A DNA stretch of 16,775 bases from JAYZAP01 sp964645285 (GTDB lineage Bacteria; Pseudomonadota; Alphaproteobacteria; JAAXGF01): positions 1-16,775 of the forward strand of contig CAZYDR010000082.1 of NCBI GenBank assembly GCA_964645285.1, read 5' to 3'. How positions within the stretch are numbered: position 1 is the first letter of the stretch; the number at the start of each line of letters is the position of its first letter. Below are positions 1 through 7,167 of this stretch, one piece after another. The notes under the pieces were generated by a model. The model had not been told where the DNA came from, did not search any database, and saw nothing but the letters and a program-made list of their open reading frames with translations. The position numbers and the translations under genes were made by a program.

Positions 1-53
1 CCTTCGTTGAATATCATCAATTATGTGGACCAGTTATAGGGGGGCAGGACAGG

Positions 54-841
54 TCAGCGTACCTCGGCGCCGCCGCAGATGTCGATGGTGTTGCCGGTGG
101 TTTGCGGCGACAGGCCGCTGGCGCAGAACAGGATGACGCTGGCGACTTCTTCCGGCGTGGTCATGAGTCCCGTGGGGTATAGGGCGGCCATGGCGTCCGC
201 GCCGCGCTCGTCGATCACCGGTTGGACCATGTCGGTGTGAACGAAGCCCGGCGCGATGCCGTAGGCGAGAATACCGTCCTTGGCGCATTTGCGCGCGATG
301 GTCCGGTTGAGCGCCAGCATGCCGGCCTTGGATGCGCCGTATTGCAGGTGCTCGATATCGTCGCCGTTGTGGGCGGCGCGGCTCGCCACGTTGACGACGA
401 TGCCGCCGCCGCGCGCCGTGAAATGCTCGACCGCGCGGCGGCATAGCTGGGCCGCCGACGTCAGGTTGATGCGCATGCTGCGTTCCCAGCCCGCCAGCCA
501 GTCGTCCAGGTCCTGATCCAGCAGGCACTTTTCATAGACTCCGGCGTTGTTGACCAGCACGTCGACGCGGCCGCGCCAAGCCACGGCGTCATCCCATAAG
601 GCCTCAGTTTCCGGCGCCGNNNNNNNNNNTGCTGGTCGGACGGCGCCGACAGCATGTCGGCCTGGCAGATATGGACATTGTCCTCGCCGACTTCCCGGGC
701 CAGGGCGCGCGCCGCCTGCTCGTTGGCGCCGTAGTGGATGATCGCCTCGCCGCCGGTGGCGACAATTTGCCGCACGGTGGCGGCGCCGATGCCGCGCGAG
801 CCGCCGGTTACCAGAACCACTTTGCCAGTAAGATCGATCAT
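54..841 (-). CDS. SDR-family NAD(P)-dependent oxidoreductase, interrupted by an assembly gap
   Basis: A classical short-chain dehydrogenase/reductase that would oxidise or reduce a hydroxyl/keto group with NAD(P)H in the cytoplasm. The N-terminal part (start ATG at 841) has the cofactor glycine motif TGGSRGIG at residues 12-19. Past the gap come VLVNNAG, the NVAS serine region, the catalytic YGASK (YxxxK) and the PGFVHTD segment. The two parts read in different frames across ten Ns at 620-629. Both flanks carry CGGCGCCG (612-619 and 641-648); collapsing this repeat joins the frames as ...MLSAPETEAL... and gives 252 aa, the normal size for the family. The gene is therefore probably intact in the organism. 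An AAAGGGA ribosome site lies about 10 nt upstream of the ATG. It is divergent from the crotonase gene with 63 bp between. The substrate is unknown; 3-hydroxyacyl or amino-alcohol oxidation would fit the neighbours but is a guess. Confidence 0.9.
620..629. other. Assembly gap (10 N) inside the SDR gene
   Basis: Ten consecutive Ns, likely a fixed-size placeholder. An intact reading frame needs a true insert length of 2 modulo 3, which 10 is not. The flanks share the 8-mer CGGCGCCG, and merging them (a net removal of 29 positions, 620-648) satisfies the frame rule. This points to overlapping contig ends with a few wrong terminal bases rather than truly missing sequence. Confidence 0.95.
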
Positions 842-904
842 CGTCTTTCATCCCTTTGTAAAATTCTCTAACATCGCCATCATCCTTCATAATGGCGGAC
901 CACC

Positions 905-1684
905 ATGCCCCTTCATTACACCAAAGAAAACACGATTGCCCGGATCGTCATGGATAATCCCCCGGTCAACGTTTTCACCCCGGTGCTGCACAAGGACTTC
1001 CATAAGATTCTCAAGGACTTCGTGGCCGATGATTCGGTTCATGTGGCGGTGTGGTCGGCGACCGGCGACCGCGCGTTCTGCGCCGGCGACGACATCAAGA
1101 CGCCTCGGGTCGAGCGTACTTTGGCCGAGCGGGTGGAGCGCGAGCTGGGCGCCCGCCACGACGGCGAGGACCTGGATTATCCCGGCTGGGAGAGCGAGGT
1201 GCTGAACCTGACCCGCTTCAAACCCATCGTCGGCGCCATCAACGGCCATTGCCTGGGCCAGGGGTTCATCTACCTGATGCACCTCACCGACCTGCGCATC
1301 GCCTCGGAAAATGCCAAGTTCGGCCTGCCGGAAATCGCCTATGGCATGGGCGGCGCCGGTGGTGTCATGCGCCTGTCGCGAATGATCCCGCCGACCTCGG
1401 CCATGTGGATGCTTCTCACCGGGGAGTCATTCGACGCCCGCCAGGCGTTTGAGCATCACATCGTCAACGAGGTGGTCGCCGACAGCGTGACCCTCGAGGC
1501 GCGGGCTTTGGAAGTGGCCGAGAACATTGCTGCCCATCCACCGCTCGCCGTGCGCACGGAAATGGAAGCGTTCTACCGCGCAAGCGAAATGAGCGCGGCC
1601 GACGCCCGCGCCTTCACCGCCCGGCTCTATCGCCTGCAACGGATGGCGTTTGATACCAAGCCACCGCTTGCCGACAAGGACTAG
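905..1684 (+). CDS. Enoyl-CoA hydratase/isomerase (crotonase) family protein
   Basis: A 259-aa crotonase-fold enzyme acting on acyl-CoA thioesters. The first oxyanion-hole segment is FCAGDDIK (58-65) and the second lies in INGHCLGQG (112-120). The glutamate matching the second catalytic Glu of enoyl-CoA hydratase is kept in LPEI (E143). At the position of the first catalytic Glu, after the GxG motif, there is Ile122. With only one of the two acids it may be an isomerase, hydrolase, lyase or specialised hydratase instead of a standard beta-oxidation hydratase. The GQG in place of GGG is also slightly unusual. It is followed after 3 nt by an acyl-CoA synthetase, so the pair probably activates a carboxylic acid and then converts its CoA ester, as CaiC and CaiD do for carnitine. 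ATG at 905 was chosen because the family N-terminus begins here; the ribosome site (GGCGGA) is weak. Confidence 0.88.
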   Translation: MPLHYTKENTIARIVMDNPPVNVFTPVLHKDFHKILKDFVADDSVHVAVWSATGDRAFCAGDDIKTPRVERTLAERVERELGARHDGEDLDYPGWESEVLNLTRFKPIVGAINGHCLGQGFIYLMHLTDLRIASENAKFGLPEIAYGMGGAGGVMRLSRMIPPTSAMWMLLTGESFDARQAFEHHIVNEVVADSVTLEARALEVAENIAAHPPLAVRTEMEAFYRASEMSAADARAFTARLYRLQRMAFDTKPPLADKD

Positions 1685-1687
1685 GCG

Positions 1688-3328
1688 ATGACCGGTGAAC
1701 GGGCCGACCTTCGCGAGGTCGAGGCGATCCAGCGGGCCTGGGATGCGGCGGCCCCGCCGGCGACCCTTGGCGAACTGGTCCGTGAGCGGGCCGCGACCCT
1801 GGACGACCAGGTTGCCGCCAATTGGTTCCAGGATGATCGCAGCCTGAGCTTTCGCGGACTTGACGAACAAGCGGACCGGCTGGCCTCGGCGCTGGGCCCC
1901 TTGGGCGTTCGCAAGGGCACGCACGTGGCGGTGATGCTGCCGAATACGCCCGAGACCATGATCGCCTGGACCGCCATCGGCCGCCTCGGCGCCGTCATGG
2001 TGCCTATCAACACCCGCTACACGGCCACGGAACTGGCCTTCGTGCTTAACGATTCCGACACGCAGTACATCATCATTGAAGAGAGCTATCTTTCCGTACT
2101 CGAGGCCATGGCCGAGCGTCCCGTCATGTTGGGCGAAGCCAACGTCATCGTTGTCGGCGCGGCGACGGGTGAGCGCCACGACTGGGCCGCCCTGGTCGCC
2201 CGGGGCAGCCATCCCTTCGAGCCGCCGGTAGCGGTGGCCGGGTCCGACCTGCTCAACATCCAGTACACCTCGGGGACCACCGGCTTTCCCAAGGGCTGCA
2301 TGCTGACCCATGACTACTGGATACGCACCGGCTATTCCCTGGCGGTGACCCGGGGCGACGATCACAACATCCGCAACGTGCTGGTCTGGGCGCCGTTCTT
2401 CTACATGGACGGCATGTGGCAGATCCTGTCGTCGTTTTTTCTGGGCGCTACCGCCTATGTGGCGCGGCGCATGAGTATGACCAGCTTCTTCGACTGGCTG
2501 CGCGACTACCGAATCCACGCCTGCGCCTTTCCCGAACTGGCGCTCAAGGCCTTCCCACCGTCGCCGGTCGACAAGGAACTGGTGGTCGAGTACGTCTACG
2601 CCTTCGGCTGGCGGCCGGAATCGAAGCGCGCGGCCGAGGAACGGTTCGGTTTTCGCGCCCGCGACGGCTACGGCATGACCGAGATCGGCACCGCCACGAT
2701 TACGCCGATTAACGCCGGCGAGAAGAACTTCGAGCGGACCTGCGGCATGGCCATTCTGGACCGCCAGTTGAAGGTGGTCGACGAGGCCGGCGTTGAGCTG
2801 CCGCGCGGCGAGACCGGCGAACTATGGGTCACCGGGCCGGGCATTCTGTGGGCGTATTACAAGCGTCCTGCCGCCAATGCCGAAGTTTTTCGCGGCGCCT
2901 GGTTCCGCACCGGCGATGTCGTCCGCCAGGACGACGACGGCTACTTCTTCATCGTCGGACGCATGAAGGAGATGGTCAAACGGTCGGGCGAGAACGTCGC
3001 CGCCCGCGAGGTCGAAGCGGTGTTGAACGAAATCGACGGCATCGGCGAATCCGCCGTCATTCCCGTGCCCGACGAAATACGCGGCGAGGAGGTCAAGGCC
3101 TGCATCCGCCTGCCCGAAGGCACCAGCCCGGACGACATCCCACCCCAGACCATCCTCGACCATTGCAAACAGCACCTGGCGGTCTTCAAGCTGCCGCGCT
3201 ACATCGCCTACATAGACGGCGATTTTCCCCGCACCCCCACGGGCAAGGTCGCCAAGCAGCGCCTTATCGCCGCGTTGTCGGATTTGCGGGTTGGCGCCTA
3301 CGACGCGCTTGACGACGTGTGGCGCTAG
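1688..3328 (+). CDS. AMP-forming acyl-CoA synthetase (ligase), CaiC-like
   Basis: A 546-aa member of the ANL adenylate-forming superfamily, joining a carboxylic acid to CoA through an acyl-AMP intermediate. Visible motifs in order are the P-loop-like YTSGTTGFPKG (193-203), the DGYGMTE adenine-binding motif, GELWVTGPG, FRTGD (406-410), the hinge GRMKEMVKRSGENV and the C-terminal catalytic lysine in PTGK (K520). All key elements are present and the length is normal. The start ATG lies 3 nt after the crotonase stop, with an AAGGA sequence at the end of the crotonase gene, so the two are co-translated. Overall character resembles medium-chain, crotonobetaine/carnitine-type CoA ligases; the real substrate cannot be read. 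The stop TAG directly abuts the stop of the opposing flavoprotein gene, leaving no room for a terminator between them. Confidence 0.93.
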   Translation: MTGERADLREVEAIQRAWDAAAPPATLGELVRERAATLDDQVAANWFQDDRSLSFRGLDEQADRLASALGPLGVRKGTHVAVMLPNTPETMIAWTAIGRLGAVMVPINTRYTATELAFVLNDSDTQYIIIEESYLSVLEAMAERPVMLGEANVIVVGAATGERHDWAALVARGSHPFEPPVAVAGSDLLNIQYTSGTTGFPKGCMLTHDYWIRTGYSLAVTRGDDHNIRNVLVWAPFFYMDGMWQILSSFFLGATAYVARRMSMTSFFDWLRDYRIHACAFPELALKAFPPSPVDKELVVEYVYAFGWRPESKRAAEERFGFRARDGYGMTEIGTATITPINAGEKNFERTCGMAILDRQLKVVDEAGVELPRGETGELWVTGPGILWAYYKRPAANAEVFRGAWFRTGDVVRQDDDGYFFIVGRMKEMVKRSGENVAAREVEAVLNEIDGIGESAVIPVPDEIRGEEVKACIRLPEGTSPDDIPPQTILDHCKQHLAVFKLPRYIAYIDGDFPRTPTGKVAKQRLIAALSDLRVGAYDALDDVWR

Positions 3329-5290
3329 CTACACCGCCGAGCCGGCCCTGAGTCCCTCAAGCACCGCTTCTTCGCAGGTGCGCGGGGCGTAGCAGTCGCC
3401 GATCAGGTGGGTTTCGCCGTCCCACCCTTCGAGGCCGAACTGCAGTTCGCTGACCGCCTCGTGGCCGAGCGACGCCACCAGGGTATCGACATTGTTGCAG
3501 ATGATCGGTTCGCCCGACGTGGTGTGCTGGAGATAGACCGTATCGGCATCGATGCCATGGAGCCGGGCGTAGGGGATGATTTCGACGCCGAGCTTGTGCA
3601 GGGTGCCGACCCACATGTCGCGGACGTATTTCTGGATGCTCAGGCCGGCGTGGGTGCCGTTGACGGCAAGGCGCACCTGACAGCCGGTGCGGGTCAGCTT
3701 CTCGGCCAGGCCAAGGCCGAGCCAGTCGCCGCGCCAATCGGCGATGACGACGCTGGCGCCCACATTGGCTTCGTCGCGGATAACGCTCCAGGCATCGACC
3801 ACTTGGCCTTGGTCCTGGCCCTCTACGGGCGGCCGGTAGGGCCGGGCGCCGGTGGCGACAATGACCGTGTCGGGGGCCTCGCGTTCGACCATGGCGCGGT
3901 CCACATGGCTGTTGGTCACGACCTTGACCCCGGCCAGTTCCATGTCGCGGCTGAGGTTGGTGACGATACCGCCGAACTCGGCTCGGCCGGGCAGCAGTTG
4001 GGCGAGCAGGGCCTGACCACCAAGCCGTTTGCCGCCTTCATGCAAGGTGACATCGTGGCCCCGTTCGGCGGCGACGGCGGCGGCCTTCATGCCGGCGGGG
4101 CCGCCGCCGGCGACCAGAATGCGCCGGGGCGCGGCGACCTTCGCGCGGGTGCCGAAATCCAGCTCGCGGCCGGTTTCGGGGCGTTGAACGCAGGAGATCG
4201 GATAGAAGCTTTGCATATGGCCGATGCAGGCCTGGTTGCAGCCGATGCAGGCGCGAATGTCGTCGGTGCGGCCTGCGCGGGCCTTGTTGGCCATTTCCGG
4301 GTCGGTGATCATGGCCCGGGTCATGCCGCACATGTCGGCCTGGCCGCTGCTCAGCACCTGTTCAGCGATTTGCGGCTGGTTGATGCGTCCGGCGACGAAC
4401 ACCGGCTTCGAGACCATGGCCTTGATGGCCGCCGCCAGCGGCGCGGTGTAGCCGGTCTCAATCGCCATGGGCGGCACTACATGGACGGACGAGCCGAGCC
4501 CAGCGATCGAGCCGGCGGTGATATTGAAATAATCGAGGCCGTCGTCATCACCATCGAGAGCACGGCAGACCTCGTAGATGTCCTCTCCGGTGAGGCCAAA
4601 GACGTCTTCCTCGTCACCGGATATACGCATGCCGACGATTGTCTCGCTGCCGACCGCCGAACGTAGCACGGTGATGATGTCTTTGAGAAAGCGCAAGCGG
4701 TTCTCGAAGCTGCCGCCCCAATCGTCATCGCGGGTGTTGATGCGCGGGTTGAGAAATTGGGCCGGCAGGTAGCCGTGGCTGGCGACGATCTCGACGCCGT
4801 CGAGGCCGGCCTGCGCCATGCGCCCGGCAGCCTTGCCGTAGGCGTCGATGACATCCTCGATCATCGTTGGCGTCATGGGGTGGACCGCCACTTTGTAGTT
4901 TTCCTCGGGCGTCGCCGATGGCGCGAAGGCGATGGGCTGGCTGCCGTCGAACGAGGCGCGCCGCGCCCGGCCGGGATGAAACACCTGGCCGAATACCCGG
5001 CAGTCGTGGGCGTAAAGGCGCTCTTTGAGCCGGGCATAGCCGGCAATGCAGTTGTCCTGGCGGGCATTGAGAAGCTGGCCGGTGTACTCGGCGGTTTCGT
5101 GAACCGTCGCCACCTCGGTGACGATCAGCCCGGCGCCGCCGGCGGCCCGCGCTTCGTGATAAGCGAGCAGGCGGTCGTTGACCGTGCCGTCGGTCGCCAT
5201 GGAGGTGCCGTGGCCCGTGGACATAATGCGGTTGCGGAACGTGGTTCCGCGGATCGTCAAAGGCGAGAACAGGTTGGGGAAGGCGGTCAT
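3329..5290 (-). CDS. FMN/FAD/4Fe-4S oxidoreductase, trimethylamine dehydrogenase / 2,4-dienoyl-CoA reductase family
   Basis: A 653-aa two-part flavoprotein. Residues 1 to about 340 form an Old Yellow Enzyme TIM barrel that binds FMN, with the active-site stretch SHGYLPAQFLNP (171-182; H172) and a downstream WGGSFENR. A C-x2-C-x3-C-x11-C cluster (C348, C351, C355, C367) should hold a 4Fe-4S centre. From residue 390 there is a Rossmann domain (GGGPAG, 395-400) for a dinucleotide. This order is shared by trimethylamine and dimethylamine dehydrogenases, the flavin subunits of dimethylglycine and N-methylproline demethylation, and FadH-type dienoyl-CoA reductases. The LPxQFLNP string is closer to the amine dehydrogenase side as I remember it. 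I see no cysteine in the FRNRIMSTGHGT region where TMADH attaches FMN covalently, so FMN is probably non-covalent. With MttB genes beside it, oxidative N-demethylation is a reasonable inference. The ATG at 5290 has only a weak GGACC upstream. Confidence 0.9.
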   Translation of the reverse strand: MTAFPNLFSPLTIRGTTFRNRIMSTGHGTSMATDGTVNDRLLAYHEARAAGGAGLIVTEVATVHETAEYTGQLLNARQDNCIAGYARLKERLYAHDCRVFGQVFHPGRARRASFDGSQPIAFAPSATPEENYKVAVHPMTPTMIEDVIDAYGKAAGRMAQAGLDGVEIVASHGYLPAQFLNPRINTRDDDWGGSFENRLRFLKDIITVLRSAVGSETIVGMRISGDEEDVFGLTGEDIYEVCRALDGDDDGLDYFNITAGSIAGLGSSVHVVPPMAIETGYTAPLAAAIKAMVSKPVFVAGRINQPQIAEQVLSSGQADMCGMTRAMITDPEMANKARAGRTDDIRACIGCNQACIGHMQSFYPISCVQRPETGRELDFGTRAKVAAPRRILVAGGGPAGMKAAAVAAERGHDVTLHEGGKRLGGQALLAQLLPGRAEFGGIVTNLSRDMELAGVKVVTNSHVDRAMVEREAPDTVIVATGARPYRPPVEGQDQGQVVDAWSVIRDEANVGASVVIADWRGDWLGLGLAEKLTRTGCQVRLAVNGTHAGLSIQKYVRDMWVGTLHKLGVEIIPYARLHGIDADTVYLQHTTSGEPIICNNVDTLVASLGHEAVSELQFGLEGWDGETHLIGDCYAPRTCEEAVLEGLRAGSAV

Positions 5291-5335
5291 GATGTTAGGT
5301 CCAGCTTTATTGCACTCCGGCTGGCTGTATTTGGC

Positions 5336-5346
5336 TGGTCAAACCA
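5336..5346. promoter_or_regulatory. Possible GntR/FadR-type operator, TGGTCAAACCA
   Basis: The 161-bp divergent region between the flavoprotein gene and the ThDP operon contains the odd palindrome TGGT-CAA-ACCA. FadR and related FCD-type GntR regulators bind TGGT-N3-ACCA cores. The flanks (GGC on the left, CAT on the right) do not extend the symmetry. It lies 46 bp upstream of the flavoprotein start and 105 bp upstream of the ThDP start, a plausible place for shared control. No regulator gene is in the window. I found no convincing -35/-10 pair in this region. Confidence 0.35.
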
Positions 5347-5440
5347 CATTGTTTGCAAGGTGAATCGAGATCGGTTGATCATTTCCATTGACGCTCCGGT
5401 CCGCCCGCGCGACCGTGCATTTGGCATAAGTGAGGTACCC

Positions 5441-5448
5441 AGGAGGAG
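5441..5448 (+). promoter_or_regulatory. Strong ribosome binding site fixing the GTG start of the ThDP gene
   Basis: AGGAGGAG stands 3 nt before GTG at 5452, with its core about 5-7 nt away. It is a near-perfect Shine-Dalgarno sequence and the strongest in the window, so the rightward operon probably begins with efficient translation. No competing in-frame ATG lies close by; the next methionine in frame is FMFGQ at residue 28, inside the conserved N-terminal domain. Confidence 0.7.
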
Positions 5449-5451
5449 ACA

Positions 5452-7167
5452 GTGGGCAGTAGTGGTGAGATCGCCAACGCATCGGGCGCGGAACGTTTCA
5501 TCGGCGCGCTGCATCGCCATGGCGTCCGGTTTATGTTCGGCCAGAGCATTCCCAGCCGGTTCTATCTGGTCACCGACGATTTCGGCATCAAACAGATCGC
5601 CTACCGCACCGAGAACGCCGGTGCGGTCATGGCCGACGCCTATTCCCGGATCTCGGGCCGGGTGGCGGTGGTCACCGGCCAGAACGGACCGGCGGCGACA
5701 TTGCTGGTTGCCGGTCTGGCCGAGGCCCTGAACGCGTCGGTTCCGGTGGTAGCCCCGGTCCAGGAAGTGCCGCGCAGCGACGCCGACCGTAATGCCTTCC
5801 AGGAACTCGATCAGCTGGAACTGTTCAAGGGCTGCTGCAAATGGCTCAAACGGGTCGATGATATCACCCGTATCGATGATTACGTGGATATGGCGTTTAC
5901 CGCCGCGGCCAGCGGGCGGCCCGGCCCAGCGGTGTTGCTTTGCCCCAAGGATATGATCGATCTGTCGAGCGTGCCGCGATCGGATCGGGTGTTATCTCTT
6001 GGCGAATTTCCTCTCGATCGTCCGGTGGCCGCGACAGCTCAGGTCGAAGAGGCGGCGGCATTGCTGGCAGCCGCGGAACGGCCGCTGATATATGCCGGCG
6101 GCGGCGTCCATCTGTCAGGCGCTTCGGCCGAACTCGCTCATCTCCAGGAGGAGGCCCATTTGCCAGTGGCGACCACCACCATGGGCAAGGGCGGCGTCGA
6201 TGAAGGCCATTCCTTGTCGCTTGGCGTCATCGGTTATTACATGGGTACCAACGGGGCGACCAAGTTCATGCGGCCCTTGGTCGAGAATGCCGACGTCATC
6301 CTGCTGGTCGGCAATCGCACTAATCAGAACGGCACCGATAGCTGGACCCTGCTGCCCAAGGGCGCGCGCTATATTCATATCGACATCGACGGTCAGGAAA
6401 TCGGTCGCAACTATGAAGCCATGCGGTTGCAGGGTGACGCCAAGGCGACCCTGGAGGCGCTGGCACAGGCGCTGGCGCGCCATGATCTTTCAAAACGAGC
6501 GGCGGCCCGGCCCCAAGTCGAAGCCGCCATTGCCGAGGCCAAGGACAAACACATCACGGAGGTCGCGCCGCTCGCCGGTTCGGACGCGCGACCGATCCGG
6601 CCCGAGCGCATGATGGATGATGTGGCGACGATTCTGACGCCCGAACACATCGTGGTGGCCGACGCCAGCTATGCCTCAATCTGGATTTGCAACAATCTCC
6701 GATCCCTGGCGCCGGGTATGCGCTTCCTGACGCCGCGCGGCATGGCAGGGCTCGGCTGGGGCCTGCCCATGGCCATGGGCGCCAAGCTGGCGCGACCCGA
6801 GGCGCCGATCTATTGTCTGGTCGGCGACGGTGGTTTCGCCCATGTCTGGTCCGAGCTCGAAACCGCCCGCCGCCACGACCTCAATGTGGTGGTCAGCGTT
6901 CTCAGCAACAGCCAGCTCGGTTTTCAGAAACATGCGGAGGAGGTGCGTTACGGCGGCCATACGGATGCCGTCGACATCGACCCCATCGATCACGCGGCCA
7001 TCGCCAGGGCCTGCGGCCTTTACGGCGAGCGCATCGAACGGCCGGAGGACTACCTGCCGGCGGTCGAGGCCGCCTTCGCCGCCGACCGGACAACCGTGCT
7101 CGATGTCATTGTTGATCCGGACGCTTATCCGCCGATCACTGGTTTCGAATCACGAGGAACACGATAA
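5452..7167 (+). CDS. ThDP-dependent enzyme, acetolactate synthase-like
   Basis: A 571-aa protein with the full three-domain plan of the acetolactate synthase / benzoylformate decarboxylase / oxalyl-CoA decarboxylase group. The N-terminal PYR domain has the glutamate that activates the cofactor (RTENAG, E54) and VVTGQNGPAATL. The central domain has YAGGGV and the HIDID region (309-313). The C-terminal PP domain has GLGWGLPMAMGAKLA, then GDGG (458-461) with N486 at the usual spacing for Mg-ThDP. Such enzymes cleave or form C-C bonds next to a carbonyl. True acetolactate synthase is unlikely: there is no regulatory subunit gene and the neighbours are catabolic. A 2-oxo acid or acyl-CoA lyase role is more likely, substrate unknown. 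Its stop overlaps the ATG of the first methyltransferase (TAATG), so the two are translationally coupled. Confidence 0.88.
   Translation: MGSSGEIANASGAERFIGALHRHGVRFMFGQSIPSRFYLVTDDFGIKQIAYRTENAGAVMADAYSRISGRVAVVTGQNGPAATLLVAGLAEALNASVPVVAPVQEVPRSDADRNAFQELDQLELFKGCCKWLKRVDDITRIDDYVDMAFTAAASGRPGPAVLLCPKDMIDLSSVPRSDRVLSLGEFPLDRPVAATAQVEEAAALLAAAERPLIYAGGGVHLSGASAELAHLQEEAHLPVATTTMGKGGVDEGHSLSLGVIGYYMGTNGATKFMRPLVENADVILLVGNRTNQNGTDSWTLLPKGARYIHIDIDGQEIGRNYEAMRLQGDAKATLEALAQALARHDLSKRAAARPQVEAAIAEAKDKHITEVAPLAGSDARPIRPERMMDDVATILTPEHIVVADASYASIWICNNLRSLAPGMRFLTPRGMAGLGWGLPMAMGAKLARPEAPIYCLVGDGGFAHVWSELETARRHDLNVVVSVLSNSQLGFQKHAEEVRYGGHTDAVDIDPIDHAAIARACGLYGERIERPEDYLPAVEAAFAADRTTVLDVIVDPDAYPPITGFESRGTR

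Noticed and set aside
19..35. Second FadR-like site, GACCAGTT, near the left edge
   Set aside because: Only the right half matches a FadR-style operator; the left half (AATTATGT) does not, and the position downstream of the SDR gene is not a typical control site.
34..528. Open frame antisense-like to the SDR gene, 164 codons, Arg/His-rich
   Set aside because: It is the other minus-strand frame of the SDR gene; composition is that of a GC-rich shadow and no family motif is visible.
875..897. CGCCAT/ATGGCG inverted repeat between SDR and crotonase genes
   Set aside because: Only 6 bp with an 11-nt spacer in GC-rich DNA; such a match is easily due to chance and no promoter elements line up with it.
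1427..2518. Minus-strand open frame of 363 codons over the crotonase/ligase junction
   Set aside because: It spans two well-supported genes on the opposite strand, shows no domain motif, and is rich in Gly/His/Arg as expected for a GC-rich shadow.
3407..4666. Plus-strand open frame of 419 codons opposite the flavoprotein
   Set aside because: The flavoprotein shows all FMN, Fe-S and Rossmann motifs on the minus strand; this frame has none and is Ala/Gly/Asp-rich.
5388..5430. Possible sigma-70 promoter (TTGACG ... CATAAG) before the ThDP gene
   Set aside because: The spacing is 31 bp, far too long, and a start from CATAAG would fall on the ribosome site; no other pair in this region is better.
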